From positions 1-34,937 of the forward strand of contig JAEZRH010000174.1 of NCBI GenBank assembly GCA_023412845.1: a DNA stretch of 34,937 nucleotides, given 5' to 3'. The translations under genes and the position numbers were made by a program. Each line of letters opens with the position of its first letter. Positions within the stretch are counted from its first letter, which is position 1. Shown here in pieces: positions 30,063-34,937 of the stretch. The notes under the pieces were generated by a model. It was given only the letters and a program-made list of their open reading frames with translations, made no database searches and was not told where the DNA came from. Source of the stretch: Bacillota bacterium (GTDB lineage Bacteria > Bacillota > Clostridia > Oscillospirales > Acutalibacteraceae).

Positions 30063-30746
30063 TCATTTTACCGATTCCAGTTTTGTGACAAAGGCGCGGG
30101 ACATATCGTTCCCTTTGATCACGCCGGTATATGTCACTCTGATCTTATTCCCAATGGCCAGCCCTTTCAGGCCGGAGGTGTCGATGCCCAGCCTGCGGAC
30201 CGAAAGCTCCCTGCCGTCTTCGGTCTTGATCAGCACGCTCATCATGGCCGCATCGGTTACGGTTCCTGTGATGGTGTGGGGCGTTTTGTCGAACGCTTTG
30301 TCCTCGGAGGCCGGAACAGGAGCGGAATCCGTTTCGGTCCAGGTATAAACCTTTCCGTCGTCCGGGTCGACAAGGATCGTGGGCCCAACCTGATAATCCT
30401 CGTCCCACATGATGAAAGTCTGGTACTTTTTCCCGTTTACGGTTTTCTGCTCGGTCTGTGAAGCGGATTTTACGCTGTATCTATTCCAGTCAACGCCGAT
30501 GGATTGTTTGATCTGCGTGATCGCCTGCTCTTTCGGAATGCCGGAAGCGGCTGCAGAAGAAGCTGTTCCGGTTGGGGAAGAGACCTCCGGTGCTGACGAA
30601 GGAGCCGAAGAGGCGGACGCGTTGGAAGAAGGAGTGGAAGAGACGGGGCCTCCGGCCGGCTGTAACGTACCGTACTGCCTGAAGATCAGATAGCCGGCCG
30701 CCGCGACGACAGCCGCGACAAGAACTGCAAGTATTCCTTTTTTCAT
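30063..30746 (-). CDS. Membrane-anchored protein of unknown family (PepSY-like and OB-like parts)
   Basis: The 227-residue protein has one N-terminal membrane helix (ILAVLVAAVVAAAGYLIF), a Ser/Pro/Ala-rich linker of about 45 residues, and two small extracellular regions. The first, QAITQIKQSIGVDWNRYSVKS and ILVDPDDGKVYTWT, resembles a PepSY-type repeat; the second, HTITGTVTDAAMMSVLIKTEDGRELSV and NKIRVTYTGVI, resembles an OB-like beta-barrel. Neither is certain. It probably sits outside the membrane; the function is unknown. ATG 30746 has GGAGGCC upstream; ATG 30764 would put that site inside the gene. It has its own promoter and is divergent from the rRNA methyltransferase. Confidence 0.65.
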   Translation of the reverse strand: MKKGILAVLVAAVVAAAGYLIFRQYGTLQPAGGPVSSTPSSNASASSAPSSAPEVSSPTGTASSAAASGIPKEQAITQIKQSIGVDWNRYSVKSASQTEQKTVNGKKYQTFIMWDEDYQVGPTILVDPDDGKVYTWTETDSAPVPASEDKAFDKTPHTITGTVTDAAMMSVLIKTEDGRELSVRRLGIDTSGLKGLAIGNKIRVTYTGVIKGNDMSRAFVTKLESVK

Positions 30747-30787
30747 AGTATGGCCTCCCTTCAAAGGTTCCGTTCTGTTTCACCCTT

Positions 30788-30816
30788 AATATACCGCTTT
30801 TTCTCGGAAATCGCAA
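30788..30816 (-). promoter_or_regulatory. Promoter of the membrane-anchored protein gene
   Basis: On the minus strand TTGCGA (plus 30811-30816) and TATATT (plus 30788-30793) are 17 bases apart. Confidence 0.55.
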
Positions 30817-30852
30817 GGAACAATTCTGTAAAGGCCGCCCGGTCCGTTACAA

Positions 30853-30881
30853 TTGAAAAATGTGCGGCCGCTTGGTATAAT
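30853..30881 (+). promoter_or_regulatory. Promoter of the rRNA methyltransferase gene
   Basis: TTGAAA (30853-30858) and TATAAT (30876-30881) are 17 bases apart, with a leader of about 70 bases. Confidence 0.65.
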
Positions 30882-30960
30882 AATACTGGCATGATTTCAT
30901 TCAGACAGAATCTTTCGGGCGCGGAGCAGGGCCGCACCGATTTTGATATGGGGAGTTCAA

Positions 30961-32187
30961 ATGAAACAGACAAGGCAATATCCTAAGATCACCGTTACCC
31001 AGAAAGCGGAACGAAGTGTCCTTGCGGGCCATCCGTGGATTTACGACACGGAGCTTACAGATGCCGAGCCTTACCGCAACGGCGGGCTGGTCGATGTGCT
31101 GAACCGGAAGGGCGGGTACCTGGGTACGGGCTTTATCAGCGAAAAATCCAAGATCCGCATCCGGCTGATCTCGCGCAGCGCGAACGACGTTTTCGACGAG
31201 GCGTTCTTCGAACGCCGCCTGCGCTATGCCTGGGAATACCGCAAGGCGGTCATGGGCGGCGACGCTTCCTGCTGCCGCATCGTTTTCGGCGAGGCGGACC
31301 AGTTCCCCGGCCTGACCGTCGACCGGTTCGGTCCCATCCTTGTAACGCAGACGCTCTCGCTTGGGATTGAAACGATCAAGCCCATGCTGTTCCGCTTGCT
31401 ATATAAAATCCTCACGGAGGACGGCCAGAAAATAGACGGCATCTATGAACGGAACGACGTCGGCATCCGCGCGCTGGAGGGGCTGGAGCAAAACAAAGGC
31501 TTTTTCCCGCTGGAAAGCGTACCGCTGCCGCAGAGCACCAAAACCGGCATCACGGAAAACGGCATCCGGTATACGGTGGATTTTGAGAACGGACAGAAGA
31601 CGGGTTTCTTCCTTGACCAGAAATATAACCGCCTCGCCGTCTCGAAACTTTGCGCCGGGCGGCGCGTACTGGACTGCTTTACCGACACGGGTTCCTTTGC
31701 TTTGAACGCCGCAAAGGGTGGAGCGCAGCGTGTGCATGCGGTGGATATTTCCGCCGGAGCGCTTTCCGTCGCTGCGGAAAACGCCCGCCTCAACCGTTTT
31801 GACGGAATGGTGGATTTCGAGGAGGCCAACGTGTTCGACCTGCTGCCGCGTCTGACGGAGAGCAGCCGCGGGGAATACGACCTCGTGATCCTCGACCCGC
31901 CCGCGTTCACGAAGTCGCGCCAGACCGTGAAAAGCGCGGAACGCGGCTACAAGGAGATTAATTTCCGGGCCATGAAGCTCCTTCCGCGCGGCGGATATCT
32001 CGCGACCTGTTCCTGTTCGCATTTCATGACGGACGAGCTGTTCCGGGACGTGCTGAGATCCGCGGCGGCGGACGCGCAGGTTTCTCTGCGCCAGGTGGAA
32101 GCGCGGCAGCAGGCGCCGGATCACCCGATTCTATGGAACGTGCCGGAGACAAATTACCTCAAATTCTATATTTTTCAGGTCGTGTAG
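30961..32187 (+). CDS. rlmI: 23S rRNA m5C methyltransferase, RlmI family
   Basis: The 408-residue protein has the N-terminal PUA domain with GHPWIYDTEL, a middle region, and a Rossmann SAM-binding domain: VLDCFTDTGSFALNAA (motif I), HAVDIS, LVILDPPAFTKSR and the active-site Cys in LATCSCSHFM (350/352). This order is typical of RlmI/YwbD-like class I enzymes that methylate 23S rRNA cytosine 1962 (family knowledge). ATG 30961 has GGGGAG upstream. Promoter TTGAAA-17-TATAAT and divergence from the preceding gene suggest a separate unit. Confidence 0.9.
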   Translation: MKQTRQYPKITVTQKAERSVLAGHPWIYDTELTDAEPYRNGGLVDVLNRKGGYLGTGFISEKSKIRIRLISRSANDVFDEAFFERRLRYAWEYRKAVMGGDASCCRIVFGEADQFPGLTVDRFGPILVTQTLSLGIETIKPMLFRLLYKILTEDGQKIDGIYERNDVGIRALEGLEQNKGFFPLESVPLPQSTKTGITENGIRYTVDFENGQKTGFFLDQKYNRLAVSKLCAGRRVLDCFTDTGSFALNAAKGGAQRVHAVDISAGALSVAAENARLNRFDGMVDFEEANVFDLLPRLTESSRGEYDLVILDPPAFTKSRQTVKSAERGYKEINFRAMKLLPRGGYLATCSCSHFMTDELFRDVLRSAAADAQVSLRQVEARQQAPDHPILWNVPETNYLKFYIFQVV

Positions 32188-32220
32188 CAAGAACCGGCGA
32201 CTGGTGATATTTCCCCCAGG

Positions 32221-32249
32221 TTGCTTTTTGCACGGATAAGCGCTAAAAT
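32221..32249 (+). promoter_or_regulatory. Possible promoter of the mltG-like gene
   Basis: TTGCTT (32221-32226) and TAAAAT (32244-32249) are 17 bases apart. An 8-bp perfect hairpin GGATAAGC/GCTTATCC (32234-32259) overlaps it; this may be the rlmI terminator or an operator. Confidence 0.4.
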
Positions 32250-32283
32250 AAGCTTATCCTGTAAAAAATCGGGGAGAATTGTC

Positions 32284-33258
32284 ATGAACCGTTTTTCCGC
32301 CGCGCTTTGCGCGGTTGGCCTCGCGCTTCTCTGTGCCTGTTCGTCGGCAAAAATATCGTCGTCTTCCGCGGCATCCTCGGCGGCTGTTGTCTCGTCGGAC
32401 GTTTCTTCCGCGGCGCCGCAGAGCGAAGCTTCCGTTTCCTCAGCGGAGAGCGCAGTTTCCTCCGGGGCCGCGGCTCCGTCCAGCCGGACGGCCTCGTCCC
32501 GTGCGCCGTCGTCGCCGGCATCCGCTGCACCCGGGCAGGATTCGCAGCCGGAAACGGCCAAAACCGTGACGCTGACTTTCCCGGAAGGGTTCACGCTGTC
32601 GCAGGTCGGCGACAGGCTGGAGGCCCACGGCGTCTGTAAAAAGGCGGATTTTGTCAAAGCGGCCCAGACGTACGATTTCAGCTATTATTCCCTTGTAAAA
32701 GCCGTCCCGTCCGATCCGCACCGCGCCTATAAACTGGAGGGATACCTCTATCCGGATACCTACGAGCTTTACACGAATATGAAGCCGCAGGACGCGGTCG
32801 GGCGTTTCCTTCGCAACGCGCAGAAGAAACTCGCCGGATACAGCTATTCCGGCATGACGACGGATCAGGTCATAACGCTTGCGTCCATCATTGAAAGGGA
32901 AGCGGACGACCCGGACGATATGAAAAAGGTTTCCGCCGTGTTCCACAACCGGCTGAAGCAGGGGATGATCCTTCAGGCGGATTCCACGCGCGATTACTGC
33001 AACAATTATCTCATCCCCGTGTTCGGTGACCAGTACAAATATTATTACAACACATACCCCGGCCGGGCGAAGGCTCTGCCGGCGGGCCCCATTTGCAATC
33101 CCGGCGCAAACGCGCTGCAGGCCGCGGCGAACCCGGCGGATGCCGACTATCTCTATTTTGCGACGGGCACCAATCACAAATATTATTATGGCAAGACGCA
33201 GGCGGAGCGCGATGCGCAGATGCAGGCGGATGGCGTGACGCCGCTTTATAAAGATTAA
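32284..33258 (+). CDS. mltG: MltG-like endolytic transglycosylase lipoprotein (YceG family)
   Basis: The 324-residue protein has the YceG/MltG catalytic region at about 95-320: FPEGFTLSQVGDRLEAHGV, YKLEGYLYPDTYELY, ASIIEREADDPDDMKKVSAVFHNRL with catalytic Glu204, and ALPAGPICNPGANALQAAANP with DYLYFATG. MltG cleaves nascent peptidoglycan at the membrane (family knowledge). Unlike usual MltG, which has a membrane helix and LysM-like module, this one starts with a lipoprotein signal (LLCAC, Cys19) and a Ser/Ala-rich linker of about 75 residues, so it appears lipid-anchored. ATG 32284 has GGGGAG upstream. Confidence 0.85.
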   Translation: MNRFSAALCAVGLALLCACSSAKISSSSAASSAAVVSSDVSSAAPQSEASVSSAESAVSSGAAAPSSRTASSRAPSSPASAAPGQDSQPETAKTVTLTFPEGFTLSQVGDRLEAHGVCKKADFVKAAQTYDFSYYSLVKAVPSDPHRAYKLEGYLYPDTYELYTNMKPQDAVGRFLRNAQKKLAGYSYSGMTTDQVITLASIIEREADDPDDMKKVSAVFHNRLKQGMILQADSTRDYCNNYLIPVFGDQYKYYYNTYPGRAKALPAGPICNPGANALQAAANPADADYLYFATGTNHKYYYGKTQAERDAQMQADGVTPLYKD

Positions 33259-33277
33259 GCACCTTTGGCAGCCTTTG

Positions 33278-33304
33278 GCCCCCGGAATTTCCGGGGGCTT
33301 TTTT
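33278..33304 (+). terminator. Terminator of the mltG-like gene
   Basis: GCCCCCGGAA pairs with TTCCGGGGGC and is followed by TTTTTT. Confidence 0.9.
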
Positions 33305-33563
33305 GCAGGCTTAGCCTGCCAAAAAGCCTGCCACTCAGCGAAAAGATCGAAAGGGCTTTGTGTGGCGGGGCAGCATAGGGGAAAAGCCAAAGAAGGGCGG
33401 TTCCGCGGCATGTAGAAAGCATGACCGTGCAAAAGGGAAACCGCATCTTTCATAAAACCGCAGCCGCGGCTGCGGAGCCTGCAAAGCGCTGCGTGCCCGT
33501 GGATAAAACCGGTATTTTGGGAAAACTGATAAACAGAAAGATTGCGGATGGGAGCCGGACAGG
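33305..33563. other. Leader region before the MATE gene
   Basis: No gene is recognised; a 60-codon frame from 33421 lacks family features. A perfect 18-bp palindrome CCGCAGCCGCGGCTGCGG lies at 33458-33475 and a small hairpin GCAGGC-tta-GCCTGC follows the terminator. Confidence 0.4.
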
Positions 33564-34937
33564 ATGGAAGAACGCGACTCGGAAAGGCAGCTTGCCAGAA
33601 TGACGGGGGCCCCCGTCCCCGGGCTGGTCGGTTCCCTTGCCGCGCCGGCGATTACCGGGATGCTGGTATCCGCAGCCTATAATCTTGTGGACGCCTACTA
33701 TGTCGGCCGCGTGGGGACCGGCGCTTCCGCGGCCGTGGGGGTCGTCTTTTCCCTGGAAGCGTTCATCCAGGCGCTGGGCTATACGCTGGGGATGGGCGCC
33801 GCGGGGCAGCTTTCGCGCCTGCTGGGGCAGAAAAAGAACCGGGAGGCGGATACGGTCATTTCCACCGCGGTGTTTTCCTCCGTCGGGGTGGGCGTGGCGT
33901 TCGCGGTCTGCGGCCTGCTTTTCCTGGAGCCGCTGATGCGCTTTCTGGGCGCAATCCCGTCCGTCCTGCCGTATGCGAAGGACTATGCCGGGCATCTTCT
34001 GCCCGGAGCGCCGCTCATCTGCGCTTCGTTTGTCCTGAACTGCGGCCTGCGCGCCGAAGGGAAGACCAAACTGGCCATGACGGGCGTGCTTTTCGGGTGC
34101 CTCATGAACGTGGCGCTGGCTCCGCTGTTCCTTTTCACACTGCGGATGGGCATCGCCGGCGCGGGTCTCGCCTCCGCGCTAAGCCAGGCGTTCTCCTTTG
34201 CCGTTATGATGTCCTGCTATCTGCGGGGGAAGACCATTGCGAAGGTCAGGCTGAGAAGCTTTTCGCTCCGCAGGCAGGCGCAGACGGCAATCTGGAGGAC
34301 CGGTGCGCCTTCGTTCATCCATCAGGGACTCAACAGCGCGGCGTCGGTCGTCCTGAACGTCGTCACGTCCGCTTTCGGCGACGCGGCGCTGGCGGCCATG
34401 TCGATCGTCAGCCGGTCGTTCTATTTCATCCTGGCTGCCCTCATCGGATTCGGGCAGGGATTCCAGCCCGTGGCGGGTTACAATTACGGGGCGAAACGGT
34501 TCGACCGCGTGTATCGGGGCTTCCGGTTCTGCGTCCTGGCGGGCACCGCCGGCATGCTGGCCCTGTGTGCCGCGGCATTTCTGTTCGCGCCGCAGATCGT
34601 CGCGCTGTTCCGCCGCGGCGATGCCCGCGTGATCGCGGACGGGACGCTGGCGCTCCGCGCGCAGTGCGTGACAGCTCCGTTCCAGACGTTTGTGGTTTTG
34701 TCCAACATGATGTTCCAGTCCATCGGGCGCACGAAGCGCGCTTCGCTGATCGCCGCCATGCGGCAGGGAATCTGTTTTCTGCCCGCGATCCTGATCCTTC
34801 CGCGTTTCCTCGGATTCCTGGGAGTACAGCTTGGGCAGTCCGCTGCGGACGTCCTGTCGTTCCTGCTGTGCCTTCCGGCCGCGCTGCCGTTACTGCCGCA
34901 GCTGAAAAGGAGCGCACGCCGCGGCGAGCCCCCGCAC
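33564..34937 (+). CDS. MATE family efflux transporter (3' end beyond window)
   Basis: A frame of 458 codons runs from ATG 33564 to the last base with no stop. It encodes a twelve-helix membrane protein of the MATE/NorM type: LAAPAITGMLVSAAYNLVDAYYVGRVGTGASAAVGV in the first helices, GMGAAGQLSRLLGQ, then IGFGQGFQPVAGYNYGAKRFDRV in the second half, the usual twin motif. It exports drugs or metabolites with sodium or protons. Family members have about 440-460 residues, so little is missing. GGAG lies about nine bases before the start. Confidence 0.9.
   Translation, partial: MEERDSERQLARMTGAPVPGLVGSLAAPAITGMLVSAAYNLVDAYYVGRVGTGASAAVGVVFSLEAFIQALGYTLGMGAAGQLSRLLGQKKNREADTVISTAVFSSVGVGVAFAVCGLLFLEPLMRFLGAIPSVLPYAKDYAGHLLPGAPLICASFVLNCGLRAEGKTKLAMTGVLFGCLMNVALAPLFLFTLRMGIAGAGLASALSQAFSFAVMMSCYLRGKTIAKVRLRSFSLRRQAQTAIWRTGAPSFIHQGLNSAASVVLNVVTSAFGDAALAAMSIVSRSFYFILAALIGFGQGFQPVAGYNYGAKRFDRVYRGFRFCVLAGTAGMLALCAAAFLFAPQIVALFRRGDARVIADGTLALRAQCVTAPFQTFVVLSNMMFQSIGRTKRASLIAAMRQGICFLPAILILPRFLGFLGVQLGQSAADVLSFLLCLPAALPLLPQLKRSARRGEPPH

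Noticed and set aside
33421..33603. 60-codon frame before the MATE gene
   Set aside because: It overlaps the MATE start in another frame and has no recognisable features.

Overview
This window looks like the chromosome of an anaerobic clostridial Firmicute with moderately high G+C, most likely of the Oscillospiraceae/Ruminococcaceae type. That is inferred from protein character, strong AGGAGG-like ribosome sites, frequent TTG starts, lipoprotein-type solute-binding proteins and GntR-LacI hybrid regulators; no rRNA or marker gene fixes the taxonomy. I see no prophage, insertion sequence or CRISPR array.

Region 1 (1-6200) holds small accessory genes: the tail of a GNAT acetyltransferase, a metallo-beta-lactamase-fold hydrolase, a second such hydrolase interrupted by an in-frame TAA, a MarR regulator divergent from a DHA2-type drug exporter with palindromes over overlapping promoters, a lipoprotein with a DUF3298-like region, a decayed GNAT fragment and a DUF4186 protein. 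Region 2 (6200-9200) is a metal-resistance pair, a CadC-type ArsR repressor followed by a Cd/Zn/Pb P-type ATPase, with a clear promoter and operator.

Region 3 (9230-18600) is a plant-glycan utilisation locus. On the minus strand run a GH2 hydrolase, a GH43 hydrolase, a sugar-binding lipoprotein, two ABC permeases and a GH51 alpha-L-arabinofuranosidase. Divergently lies an ArsR-type HTH protein fused to a large C-terminal domain I do not recognise. No ABC ATPase is present, so the importer probably uses a shared one. Two tRNA genes (Thr-TGT, Tyr-GTA) follow.

Region 4 (19189-29214) is a second sugar locus. On the minus strand: GntR-LacI regulator, binding protein, two permeases, a NanA-type lyase, a YhcH-family protein and a GH88 unsaturated glucuronyl hydrolase. 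On the plus strand: a paralogous GntR-LacI regulator, a SIS-domain isomerase and a ROK kinase. The two regulators are head to head over a pair of related 25-bp elements. The combination of a sialic-acid-type aldolase with an unsaturated-uronide hydrolase is unusual and suggests a pathway for an acidic sugar, perhaps sialic acid or a Kdo-like sugar of pectin.

Region 5 (29215-34937) has a truncated tRNA-Thr-like element joined to a terminator, a cold-shock gene whose leader contains a terminator-like hairpin, an unrecognised membrane-anchored protein, an RlmI-type rRNA methyltransferase, an MltG-like lipoprotein and a MATE exporter running off the end.
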